DNA of 64,000 bases from Palsa-504 sp963844625 (GTDB lineage Bacteria; Actinomycetota; Actinomycetes; Streptosporangiales; Streptosporangiaceae), in contig CAWJPF010000011.1 of the NCBI GenBank assembly GCA_963844625.1, positions 186,001 through 250,000 on the forward strand, read 5' to 3'. Below the pieces are notes generated by a model, which saw only the letters and a list, made by a program, of their open reading frames with translations, made no database searches and had not been told where the DNA came from. Both the position numbers and the translations under genes were made by a program. Shown one piece after another: positions 32,643 to 41,436 of this stretch (position 1 is the stretch's first letter; the number at the start of each line of letters is the position of its first letter).

Positions 32643-33578
32643 TCAGATGACCGGGGGACGGCCGGCCCGGGTCATCCGCCAGGCGGTACCCAGCGAGATC
32701 GGGCGGCGCAGGCCCGGGTCGGTGCGCCAGCCGTCGGCGAAGCCGGCGAACCAGGGTCGCAGGTTCCCGGGCCGGCCGCGCTCGCGGGCGATGGTGAGCG
32801 CCGTCCAGTCGGCCAGGTAGGTGACCGCGAACGGCCACGGCAGGTTCCGCCGGGCCAGCAGGACCCGGTTCCGGCCGTCGCGGCGGCGGAACGTGTCGTA
32901 CCTGACGTTCGGCAGCGTGTGGTGGCACATCCGGGCGGCGGCGTCGTATTCCAGCCGGTAGCCGCGGTCCAGCAGCCGCCAGGCCAGGTCGGTCTCCTCG
33001 TGGCCGTAGAAGAACGCATCCGGGTAGCCGCCGGCCTCGGCGAAGGCCAGGCGCCTGATCGCGGACGCGCCGCCGAGGAACGTAGTCACCACCGACGACC
33101 GCTCCGGGTCCCCGGCCCGCAGCCGCGGCACGTGCCAGCGGGCCCCGGGACCGCCATCGGGGTCGACGACCTGCATGGACAGCACCGCGAGCACCGGGTC
33201 CGCGGCGAACCTGGCCGCGACGTGGGAGGCGAGCCCGGCGTCCGGGTACCAGCCGTCGTCATCGAGGAACAGCACCACGTCACCGCCGCACGCCTCGACT
33301 CCGGCGTTGCGGCCGGCCGCGACGCCGACGTTCTCCGGCAGCGAGACGGTCCGCACGTCGGCGGGCAGGCCGGTCACCTCGGTGCCGTTGCCGACCACCA
33401 CCAGCTCTACCTCGGGGCCACGCTGGGCCAGCACGCTGTCGATGGCCCGGTTGACCTCGGCCGGGCGATCTCCCATCGTGAGGATGACGCACGACAGCGT
33501 AAGTGCCTGCGCTGGCGCCCGGCTGGCTCGTTCGCCGGTCCTGGTTTCGCTCACCACGCGCGTCTGTTCCTTTCTCAC
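32643..33578 (-). CDS. Family 2 glycosyltransferase
   Basis: 311 residues from GTG 33578 (GTGA overlap with the upstream stop); a GTG eight codons later is an alternative. GT-A fold: CVILTMGDRPAEVNRAIDSV, VVGNGTE, ENVGVAAGRNAGVE and the metal-binding VLFLDDDGWYP. The acceptor-site motif is GHEETDLAWRLLDRGY. It is cytoplasmic, with no membrane helices, and ends the operon that begins at 37988, so it probably adds a sugar to the polyol-phosphate product. Confidence 0.85.
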   Translation of the reverse strand: MRKEQTRVVSETRTGERASRAPAQALTLSCVILTMGDRPAEVNRAIDSVLAQRGPEVELVVVGNGTEVTGLPADVRTVSLPENVGVAAGRNAGVEACGGDVVLFLDDDGWYPDAGLASHVAARFAADPVLAVLSMQVVDPDGGPGARWHVPRLRAGDPERSSVVTTFLGGASAIRRLAFAEAGGYPDAFFYGHEETDLAWRLLDRGYRLEYDAAARMCHHTLPNVRYDTFRRRDGRNRVLLARRNLPWPFAVTYLADWTALTIARERGRPGNLRPWFAGFADGWRTDPGLRRPISLGTAWRMTRAGRPPVI

Positions 33579-34351
33579 CGCAGGCGCCGGGACGCCACGA
33601 TGGCCACTAGGTGCGCCACCGCCACGACCGCGCCCACCGCCAGCGCCACCACGACCAGCACCCGGGTGGCCGTCAGGGTGCCGGTGGCCGCGTCCGCGAT
33701 CGCCGCGACCAGGATGAGGACGGACAGCTCGACGGCCTGGATGATCCGGTGCACGCGCAGCGCCGAGGCCAGCCGCCGGGCCAGCGCCAGGCCCTGCGCC
33801 CGCGGCGCCAGCGCCTGATCGTCGTGCCGGCCGTCCAGCCCGGACGAGGCCCGGGCCACCACCACGGTGTCGGTCTCCGCCTTGATCAGGGTGGCGCAGA
33901 TCGCGGCGGCCAGGCCCGCGCTCACGTAGCCGCCGGCCAGCGAGAAATGACCCTGGGCGCGGACGCCGAGGCCGGCCAGCAGCAGCGCCTCGGCGATGTA
34001 GTGCCCCATCCGGTCCAGGTAGATGCCGGTCGCGGAGAACCGCCCGGTGAACCGGGCCAGCTCCCCGTCGGAGCAGTCGAACAGCAGATACAGCTGTATC
34101 AGCAGGGCGACGCCGATCGCCGCGGGCAGCCCGGGCACGGCGGTAAGCACGCCCGCGGCGGCCCCGGCGATCATGAAGCAGACGGTGACCGCGTTCGGAG
34201 ACCAGCCGAGCCGAGCGAACGCGATGGTGGCGTAGGGGGACAGCCGGCGCATGTAGAGCCGGCCGAACCAGTGCTCATCGTTGAGCCGCGCCAGCACCTC
34301 GGGCGGCTGTCCTTTGGCGCGCACCTCCGCCAGCGATGGCCCGGACATCAT
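33575..34351 (-). CDS. CDP-alcohol phosphotransferase, variant active site
   Basis: 258 residues, five or six helices. The family signature is present as DCSDGELARFTGRFSATGIY then LDRMGHY, where the standard motif is D-x2-D-G-x2-A-R-x8-G-x3-D-x3-D. The last Asp, considered the catalytic base, is His here. These enzymes move a phospho-alcohol from CDP-alcohol to a membrane acceptor. ATG 34351 overlaps the stop of the glycerol-1-phosphate-dehydrogenase-like gene, and its own stop overlaps the GT2 start. Confidence 0.85.
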   Translation of the reverse strand: MMSGPSLAEVRAKGQPPEVLARLNDEHWFGRLYMRRLSPYATIAFARLGWSPNAVTVCFMIAGAAAGVLTAVPGLPAAIGVALLIQLYLLFDCSDGELARFTGRFSATGIYLDRMGHYIAEALLLAGLGVRAQGHFSLAGGYVSAGLAAAICATLIKAETDTVVVARASSGLDGRHDDQALAPRAQGLALARRLASALRVHRIIQAVELSVLILVAAIADAATGTLTATRVLVVVALAVGAVVAVAHLVAIVASRRLR

Positions 34352-35407
34352 GCCCCGCCCGCTACGGCCGCGGCGAAGTCCGCCACCTGCTTGGCGGCGG
34401 AGCTCTCGTCGAGCTCGAGCCGCTCCAAGATGGTGTACCGGCCCGGCCTGGTCGCGGGGGCGCGCAGCACCGCCTGGGTGAACTCGGCCGGGCTGAGCCG
34501 CAGGTCGGCCGGAGTACGCGGCAGCCCGTGCCGGGCCAGGCAGGCGGACATCAGCGTAAACAGGCGCCCGTCCCCGCGCAGGTGCGTGCAGAAGAGCGCG
34601 CCGACGCCGGCCAGCTCACCATGGGTGCCCGCGCCGGGGAACAGCTGATCGATGGCGTGCAGGATCTCGTGGTCGCCACCGCTGCCCGGCCGGGAGGAAC
34701 CCGCCACCGTCATGGCCATCCCGGACAGGATCAGCGATTCGGCCAGCACGGTGAGGAAATCGTCGTCCTCGACCGTGCCCGGCTGGTGCAGGACCGCCTG
34801 CGCCGCTGTCCGGGCCAGCGTGACGGCCAGCCCGTCCACCGGCTCACCGCGGTCGGCGGCGGCCAGTTCCCAGTCCGCGATGGCCGACAGGTTGTTCACC
34901 ACGTCGCCGATCCCGGCCCGGACCATCCGCGGCGGCCCGGTCCGGAACCCGGTCCAGGTCGACCATTACGGCCACCGGCGGGACGACCCCGTAGGAGCCC
35001 TTGCCCGACTCGTGCTCCAGCGAGCTGACCGGCGAGGCGATGCCGTCGTGGGCCAGGTTGGTGGCCACCGCGACCATCGGGATCCCGGCCATGTGCGCGG
35101 CGAACTTGGTCACGTCGATGATCTTGCCGCCGCCGATGCCAGCGACCGCCTCGTAGGCCTCCGCCCGCAACTGCTTGCCCAGCATGATCGCCGCGTCGAC
35201 GCTGCCGTCCTCGACGCGGAAGACCTCCGCGGCGGCCAGGTCGAGGTCGGCCACTATCCCGTCGCCTTGCCCGGGGCCGACCGCGACCGCGACCCGGCCC
35301 TCCGTCGCGATCCGCCGGTCAGCCAGCAGCGCCCCGAGATCCGCGACCGCGCCGCGCCGCACGTCGACGACCAGCGGCGCGGTGAGCATGCGGGCCAGCA
35401 GGGGCAC
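34348..35407 (-). pseudogene. Glycerol-1-phosphate dehydrogenase-like (AraM/iron-ADH family), frameshifted
   Basis: Two frames form one 352-residue enzyme. The first (GTG 35407 with AAAGGA 5-6 bases upstream) has VAGIGGGKIIDVTKFAAHMA and ATNLAHDGIASPVSSLEHES; the second, from about 34940, has MVRAGIGDVVNNLSAIADWE and ends at 34348. The metal ligands of the family can be seen: Asp in AHDG, His in GGDHEILHAID and His in GTHGELAGVG. The family reduces dihydroxyacetone phosphate to sn-glycerol-1-phosphate. A single extra base in CGGGTTCCGG breaks the frame. Confidence 0.7.
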
Positions 35408-35447
35408 GGGCATCCTTTCTGGCGAGGTGCGGCAAACATCTGGTTGG

Positions 35448-36257
35448 TCAAGGCCAACGTCGGTTAACCGGGAGACTACCGGGTAACGAACGGCCCCAAG
35501 GATATAAGCAGCGAGCCGCGATCTCCCGCGCCCGGCGCAGGTCGTCATGGTTGTCGACCTCGACCCACTCGACGTCCCCGATCGGCGCGACGGCGATCGC
35601 GCCGCCCCGGTCGGCCAGTTCCTGGAAGCCGTCCTCGTAATATAGCGAGGGGTCACGGCGCCAGGTGGCGGCTAGGGCCGCCGCGAGCGGCGCCGCGGCG
35701 GACGCCGCGATGAGGGTCGCGCCGATGTACTCACCGTCGGCCTGCGCGGGGTCCATCAGCTTGGTGATCCGGGTGATCAGGCCGTCCGCGCCGACCACGA
35801 CCTTCATCTCCTCATCGGCGAGGTGCTTGATGTCATCGACGGCCAGGATGAGGCCGGCGCTGCCCTGGCCGTTGCCGGCCGCCGCGGCGGAGAGCAGCGT
35901 CTTTTCCACCGAGACCGGATGCACGGTGTCCCCGTTGACCAGCAGCGCGCCCGCCGCGAAATGCTCGCGGGCCAGCCAGAGCGAGTAGGCGTTGTTCCAG
36001 TCCTCGGCCCGGTCGTTGTCCACCAGCGTGAGCCGCACCCCGTGATCCCGCTCCAGGCGGCCGGCCTGTTCGCGAACCGCGTCCGCGGCGTAGCCGACCA
36101 CGATCACGACGTCACGCAACCCCACCGCGGCCAGGTTGCGCAAGGCGATGTCGAGGATGGTGACCTGACCGTCCACCGGTAGCAGGGCCTTCGGCAGCGC
36201 TTCGGTGTCAGGCCGCAGCCGACGGCCCGCGCCGGCCGCCAGGACCATCCCGATCAA
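35448..36257 (-). CDS. Sugar/choline-phosphate nucleotidyltransferase-like
   Basis: 269 residues. The start is TTG 36257, overlapping the upstream TGA, or ATG 36248. The N-terminal signature GMVLAAGAGRRLRP...LPKALLPV is the nucleotide-binding loop of LicC/RfbA-type enzymes. Then come VVIVVGYAAD, LLVNGDTV and a metal site in DVEWVEVDNHDDL. LicC-like enzymes make CDP-choline or similar CDP-activated alcohols. With the G1P-dehydrogenase-like and CDP-alcohol phosphotransferase genes adjacent, a CDP-alcohol product is likely. Confidence 0.8.
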   Translation of the reverse strand: MIGMVLAAGAGRRLRPDTEALPKALLPVDGQVTILDIALRNLAAVGLRDVVIVVGYAADAVREQAGRLERDHGVRLTLVDNDRAEDWNNAYSLWLAREHFAAGALLVNGDTVHPVSVEKTLLSAAAAGNGQGSAGLILAVDDIKHLADEEMKVVVGADGLITRITKLMDPAQADGEYIGATLIAASAAAPLAAALAATWRRDPSLYYEDGFQELADRGGAIAVAPIGDVEWVEVDNHDDLRRAREIAARCLYPWGRSLPGSLPVNRRWP

Positions 36258-37988
36258 CTGTCTCCAACCACGGGTAGAAGCCATCCGCTGAGGTAATCCC
36301 AGCCGAACAGCAACCAAAGGTAGCCCGAAATGATGGCGTACGCGACCGGAGCGATCCCGAAGACGGCGGCCAGGCCGGCCAGCAGCATCCGCCCGTCCCA
36401 GCCGAAGCCGAACCGGTCGGCGGCCAGCCCCCGCCCGCACCTGGCGCGGTAGGCCACGTCGACGTGGCGCATGATCACGGCGGCCAGCAGGGCGAAGACC
36501 ACGGCCGCCGGGACGCGGTGGGAGAAGCCGAGGGCGGCGAGGAACACGCACTCGGCCGCCAGCAGCAACGCAGGCACCAGCCAGTCCAGCCGGCCGTCGT
36601 GCGGATGGCGGGCGCCGAGCGCCGCGAGCAGCATCGCCTCGACCGGGGTGAGCACCAGGATGCCCGGCAGGTTTCCCAGTCCGAGCGCGGCCAGCACGCA
36701 CGTGACGAACAGGCCCACCAGCACGGGCGGCAGCGGGGGAACCGGCCCTGCACCAGGCCGCCGAGCCAGCGGGCCACGACGCCGTCGTCGCGGTAGGCCG
36801 CCAGCTCGCTGCCCGGCGCGGGTCCGCGGCCCGGCGCGGGTTCGCTGGCCGCCGGAGTCCAGGTCGCCGAGCGGGCCAGCTGCCCGGCGATGACGTATCC
36901 CGCGGCCACCATGCCCCAGGCCAGCAGCAGCGAGAACGTCACCCGCGGCCCGAAGAAGATGGCGGTCAGCACGATCACCACGTATCGTTCGCCGGTCGGC
37001 AGGGTCGCGGCTTGCTCGACCGTGCGCGGCACCGCCCGGTGGAACAGGTTCCACGGCGCCCGGGCCGTGTGCTCGAAGCCAAGCTCGGCCATCCTGCGGA
37101 TGGCCAGGACCGTCATGGCCGCGATGGCCAGCCGCCACACGCCGGCCGGCCCGGGGCCGCCCCAGCCGGCGACAAAGGTGTTCCGCAGCGCCGGGCCGAA
37201 GGTCCCGTCCAGCCCGGCGGGGATGCCGGGACGCGGGCTGGCCAGGGCGGAGCTGACGGCCAGGGCCGCGTAAACCCCGAACTCGGTCAGCAGCCCCGAC
37301 GCGGCGCCGAGCCAGTCCACGGCGGGCCTGGCCCGGCCCTCGCGGCTGGTGGCCGCCAGCAGGGCGCCGGCCGGCCGGCGATGAACGAGGCGATCAGGGC
37401 CACAGAGGCCAGCAGCTTCGCCTGCCACGCCAGCTCGGAGAACCACACCGCGGCGATCACCCCGAGGCCAAGCGAGATCCCGTAGAGCGCGGCCGGCCTG
37501 AGCTTGCGCCCGGCCGCCCACCGGGCCACGTCGCGGGCGGCCGGGTCCACGATGAGCTGGGTGACGGCGCCTTCGCTGTTCGGTCCGGCGTCGAGCACCC
37601 GGACCGAGACGCCGCGGCGAGTGAGCTCGCTGACCAGCGCGCTGGCCGCGGCGGGCGCCGCGTCGGTCGCCGCGAGCGACTCCGCGGCCAGGGCGAGCGC
37701 GTCCAGATCGGGTGGGTCCACCACGAGCGCGCCGCCCGCGTCGGCGTTGACCCCGGTGAAGGCCGCGGTGCCGCCCGCGCCGAGCAGCCGGGCCAGGATC
37801 TCCTCGGTGACGGCGTCTTCGCCGACGCAGATCAGGACGCGCTCCCCGGCGCCCCGCGCCGCGGCCGCGACGGTCAGCAGGCCGGGCCCGGTCCGGTCCG
37901 CCACGTCCACCCGGCGCACGCCCAGGGCGGCGAGCTGGCCGCACAACCCCGCGCCGGCGTCGCCCGCGAGGACCAGCGCAACAGTCAT
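36254..37988 (-). pseudogene. DUF5941-like membrane protein, two frameshifts
   Basis: Three frames join into one protein of about 578 residues. ATG 37988 follows GGGGAGGGC and begins TVALVLAGDAGAGLCGQLAA; the first break is near 37365-37380 (GGCCGGCCGG run). The middle frame includes TARAPWNLFHRAVPRTVEQA and FFGPRVTFSLLLAWGM; the second break is near 36735-36750. The last frame is all membrane helices and ends VVGDS at 36254. The N-terminus is a soluble nucleotide-binding-like domain; the rest has roughly ten helices. I recall such proteins as DUF5941, usually beside CDP-alcohol phosphotransferases. Confidence 0.65.
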
Positions 37989-38218
37989 GCCTGCCCTCCC
38001 CGCGGCAGAGGCCGCCGCGACTCGCGCGTGAGCGCTATGAAAATCTCAGCCGGCGATCGCGCCAGCGACTGGGAGAGACACGCCGTTTACCGTCAGCGAG
38101 GCGCCCGCCTCACACATTGTCACCGACCACGCTGTCCAGCGCATACCCACCTGGGCCACCGCGGAAACGACACCGGGACCAGGCGGACCCGGAGCGCGGG
38201 ACAGGTAGAGTCCCGCTC

Positions 38219-38926
38219 ATGCGGATGGTCGCGGTGGTGCTCGGCGGCGGCGTCGGTCAGCGACTCGGCGCGGGGATGCCGAAGCAGCTGCTCACCCTGG
38301 GCGGCCGGACGCTGATCGAGCGTTGCGTGGCCGCCTTTGAGGCGGCCCCGGGTGTCGACGAGATCCTCGTGGTGATGGCGCGCGGGTACACCGGCCAGGT
38401 CAAGGCCATGCTCGCCGACGGCGGCTACCGCAAGGTCACGGACGTCATCGAGGGCGGGCAGACCCGGCCGGACTCGACCCGGGTGGCGCTGGCCGCCATC
38501 GCGGCCGGCCTGTCGGGCGACTGCGGCGTGCTGCTGCACGACGCCGCCCGCCCGCTCGTGGATCAGCGGATCATCGCGGACTGCGTCGCCTCGCTGCGGG
38601 TCCATGACGCGGCCGGGGTCGCGGTGCCGGCCTCCGACACCATGGTCATCACCGATAACGGCGTGATGCAGTCGATGCCGAGCCGGGAACGGCTGTTGCG
38701 CTGCCAGACCCCTCAGTGCTTCCGGCTGTCCGTGATCACGCGCGCCCACCAGCTCGCCGCCGCCGACCCGGACTTCGCCCCCACCGACGACTGCGGCGTC
38801 GTGCTCCGTTACCTACCCGGCGTCGACGTGCATGTCGTCCCGGGCAGCGAGGCCAACATCAAGATCACCTACGCGCAGGATCTCGCCGTCGCCGAGGCGC
38901 TCCTCTCCGGCCAGCGGGGCTTATTA
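38219..38926 (+). CDS. IspD/TarI-like cytidylyltransferase
   Basis: About 235 residues from ATG 38219. Signature segments: VVLGGGVGQRLGAGMPKQLL, LLHDAARPLV, TPQCF and GSEANIKITYAQDLAVAEAL. IspD and TarI make CDP-methylerythritol and CDP-ribitol; the position in a polyol-phosphate locus favours a TarI-like role, but I cannot exclude IspD. The literal frame has no stop at the domain end and stays open to 40162, antisense to the aminotransferase. Dropping one G from the GGGG at 38916-38919 would give a TAG at about 38925, so I mark the end there. Confidence 0.75.
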
Positions 38927-38959
38927 GCTGCGCACCGCCTGTTAGCTGCGCACCGCCTG
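38924..38959 (-). repeat. Perfect 18-bp tandem duplication at the aminotransferase 3' end
   Basis: TTAGCTGCGCACCGCCTG occurs twice in succession. It repeats the last codons and stop of the minus-strand gene, which therefore has two consecutive stop-bearing copies. Confidence 0.9.
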
Positions 38960-40315
38960 CTTGACCAGGGTGCGGCCGAACTCCCACATGAGCCCGCTGC
39001 CGCGGCTGGCGTCGTCAAGCACCTCGCCGAACGCCTCGGTGAACAGCTTCACCTCGGTGTCGCCGATCATCAGCGGCGGGATGAGCTTGATCACCTCCAT
39101 GTGATCGCCCGACACCTGGGTGAGGATCCGGTGCCGCTGGAACAGCGCGACCACGACCATCTGGGCGAACAGCCCGACCCGCGCCTTCTGCAGCATGTTC
39201 CAGCTGGTCCGGGCGCGCAGCGAGGAAGGCTTATCGAACTCGAGCCCGATCATCAGCCCCCGGCCTCTTACGTCGGCAAGCACGTCGTACCGTTCGGCCA
39301 GATTGGTCAGTGCCATGCGCAGAGCCGAGCCGGTCCGTGCGGCGTTCTCGGTGAGGCCCTCATCCTCCAGCACCGCCAGCGAGGCCAGGCCGGCGGCCAT
39401 GGCCAGCACGCCGCCCTTGAACGTGGTGCTGTGCACCATGACCCGGTCCATCGAGGAGAAGACCTTGTCGAAGATCCATCCCTTGGCCAGCATCGCGCCC
39501 ACCGGCACGAACCCGCCGGACAGCGCCTTGGCCACGGTCACGATATCCGGCACGACGTCCTCGTACTGGTAGGCGAAGAACTTGCCGGTGCGGCCGAACC
39601 CGCTCTGTACCTCATCGCAGATCAGCAGCGCGCCGTGCTCGTGCAGCAGCGCGGCCGCGGCGGTCAGGAAGCCGTCGGGCGGCATGTGCACGCCCTTGCC
39701 CTGGATGGGCTCGATGATGAGCGCGGCGACGTCGCCGCGGCGCAGTTCTGCTTCCAGTGCGTCCAGGTCGCCGAGCGGGATGGAGGTGTCAGGCAGCAGC
39801 GGGGCGAAGCCCTGCCGGAACTCGGCCGAGCCGTTCACGGAAAGCGACCCGGTGGTGAGGCCGTGGAACGCGTGGTCACAGTAGATGACGCGGCTCCGCC
39901 CGGTGGCGTACCTGGCGAACTTCAGCGCGGACTCCACCGCTTCGGTGCCGCTGTTGCAGAAGAACACCCGGTCCAGGCCGGGCGCCTGGGCCAGCAGCCG
40001 CTCCGCGAGCAGTCCCGGCAGCGGCCCGCAGTCGAACTGGGTCCAGTCGGCCAGCTGGGCGTCGAGCGCGTCGTGCAGCGCCTGGCGGATCACCGGGTGG
40101 TTACGCCCGGCCGCGAACACGCCGAAGCCGGCCAGGAAGTCGGCGTACTGGTGGCCTTCTGAGTCGTACAGGTACGCTCCCTCGGCCCGCTCGTAGACCT
40201 TGTCGAAGCCGATGGTGTGCAGCACCTTCGGCTGCTGGGGGTTCAGGTACCGGCCGTAAAGCTCATAGCCGTCGCCGCGATGGGCCGCGAGCAGTCCCGG
40301 GAGGTCAAAGTCCAT
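38942..40315 (-). CDS. Class III PLP-dependent aminotransferase
   Basis: 457 residues. The PLP lysine is in IVTVAKALSGGFVPVGA, the ring-stacking region in CDHAFHGLTTGSL, and the cofactor-binding acid in LLICDEVQSGFGRTG. Class III enzymes act on omega-amino groups of ornithine, GABA, glutamate-semialdehyde and similar substrates; which one is unclear. It starts 3 bases after the stop of the membrane GT2 gene, so both belong to one transcript and may supply an amino-modified building block. Confidence 0.88.
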   Translation of the reverse strand: MDFDLPGLLAAHRGDGYELYGRYLNPQQPKVLHTIGFDKVYERAEGAYLYDSEGHQYADFLAGFGVFAAGRNHPVIRQALHDALDAQLADWTQFDCGPLPGLLAERLLAQAPGLDRVFFCNSGTEAVESALKFARYATGRSRVIYCDHAFHGLTTGSLSVNGSAEFRQGFAPLLPDTSIPLGDLDALEAELRRGDVAALIIEPIQGKGVHMPPDGFLTAAAALLHEHGALLICDEVQSGFGRTGKFFAYQYEDVVPDIVTVAKALSGGFVPVGAMLAKGWIFDKVFSSMDRVMVHSTTFKGGVLAMAAGLASLAVLEDEGLTENAARTGSALRMALTNLAERYDVLADVRGRGLMIGLEFDKPSSLRARTSWNMLQKARVGLFAQMVVVALFQRHRILTQVSGDHMEVIKLIPPLMIGDTEVKLFTEAFGEVLDDASRGSGLMWEFGRTLVKQAVRS

Positions 40316-40318
40316 GCT

Positions 40319-41407
40319 TCATTCTCTCCCGGCCACGGCCTCTCGTTCCCCGGCTGCCGCCGGTTGCCCGACACGAGCGTCGGGTTCGCGGCGCAGTTTC
40401 CCCGGGCTGGTGAGAAAGCCGCTGCCCCAGGACAGGTGCATGACGCCGAGCACGAGCGGCACCCGGAGCCGGACTCCGGCGGGCACGCGCCGGGCGAGCG
40501 CGGTGCCGGCGACCGTGATCCCGGCTAGGTAGGTCACGGGGATCACGAACCCGGCGGTGAGCCATTGGATGCCCGCCGGTGCGCCGGCCGCTAGGCCCGC
40601 CAGCCCGGCCAGGCCGGTCGCCAGGCCGACCGCGACCAGGGCCGCCGCGCCCGGCGGGGCCAGGTAGCGGAAGCTGGCCGTTTCCGGATGGTCACGGACG
40701 ATGACCCGCCGCCAGCGGCCGTAGTGGTAGTACTGCGCGCCGAGGGCGCGGACGCTGGCGCGCGGCCGGTAGGTCACACGCAATTCGGGGGTGAACCAGA
40801 TCACGCCGCCCTGGGCCCTGATGCGGTAGTTCAGGTCCCAGTCCTCCGCGCGGAGCATCCCCTCGTCCCAGCCGCCGGCCTGCTCGATCGCCGCCCGGCG
40901 GTAGACGCCGAGGTAGACGCTGAGCGTGGGCCCGGCTCCGCCGCCGGTATGGAACGCCGCCGAGCCCACTCCGGCCTTCGAGGTCATCCCCCACGCCACG
41001 GCCCGCTGGAACGAGGTCTCGCCCTCGGCCGCCATCACCCCGCCGACGTCGGCCGCGCCGGTCTCGGCCAGCGTCGCGACCGCGGTCTTCAGGTAGCCAG
41101 GCGGCAGCAGGGCGTGCCCGTCGATCCGGGCGATCACCTCGTGCCGCGCCGTGCGGACGGCGGCGTTGAGGGCCGCGGGGATCTTCCCGGTCGGGTTGGC
41201 GACAACCGTGACCCGCGGTTCGGCGGCGGCCAGTCCCGCGGCTATCTGCTCGGTCCGGTCGGTTGACGGCCCGACCGCGAGCACGAGCTCGAGCTGGCCC
41301 GGGTAATCCTGCCCGAGCACGTGCCGCACGGACTCCGCGAGATACCGCTCCTCGTTCCTGACCGGCATCACGACGGAAACAGGTGGGAATTCCATAACGC
41401 TGGTCAC
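40319..41407 (-). CDS. Membrane-anchored family 2 glycosyltransferase
   Basis: 362 residues. GT-A domain: VSVVMPVRNEERYLAESVRH, VGPSTDRTEQ, NAAVRTARHEVIARIDGHAL (metal motif DG), with the acceptor motif LRAEDWDLNYRIRAQGG. Two or three C-terminal helices (GAAALVAVGLATGLAGLAG and beyond) anchor it. This plan resembles succinoglycan-type and polyprenyl-linked transferases. It is co-transcribed with the aminotransferase. Confidence 0.85.
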   Translation of the reverse strand: MTSVMEFPPVSVVMPVRNEERYLAESVRHVLGQDYPGQLELVLAVGPSTDRTEQIAAGLAAAEPRVTVVANPTGKIPAALNAAVRTARHEVIARIDGHALLPPGYLKTAVATLAETGAADVGGVMAAEGETSFQRAVAWGMTSKAGVGSAAFHTGGGAGPTLSVYLGVYRRAAIEQAGGWDEGMLRAEDWDLNYRIRAQGGVIWFTPELRVTYRPRASVRALGAQYYHYGRWRRVIVRDHPETASFRYLAPPGAAALVAVGLATGLAGLAGLAAGAPAGIQWLTAGFVIPVTYLAGITVAGTALARRVPAGVRLRVPLVLGVMHLSWGSGFLTSPGKLRREPDARVGQPAAAGEREAVAGRE

Positions 41408-41436
41408 GGTACCGCAGCCAGCGCCCGCGTTCTGCG

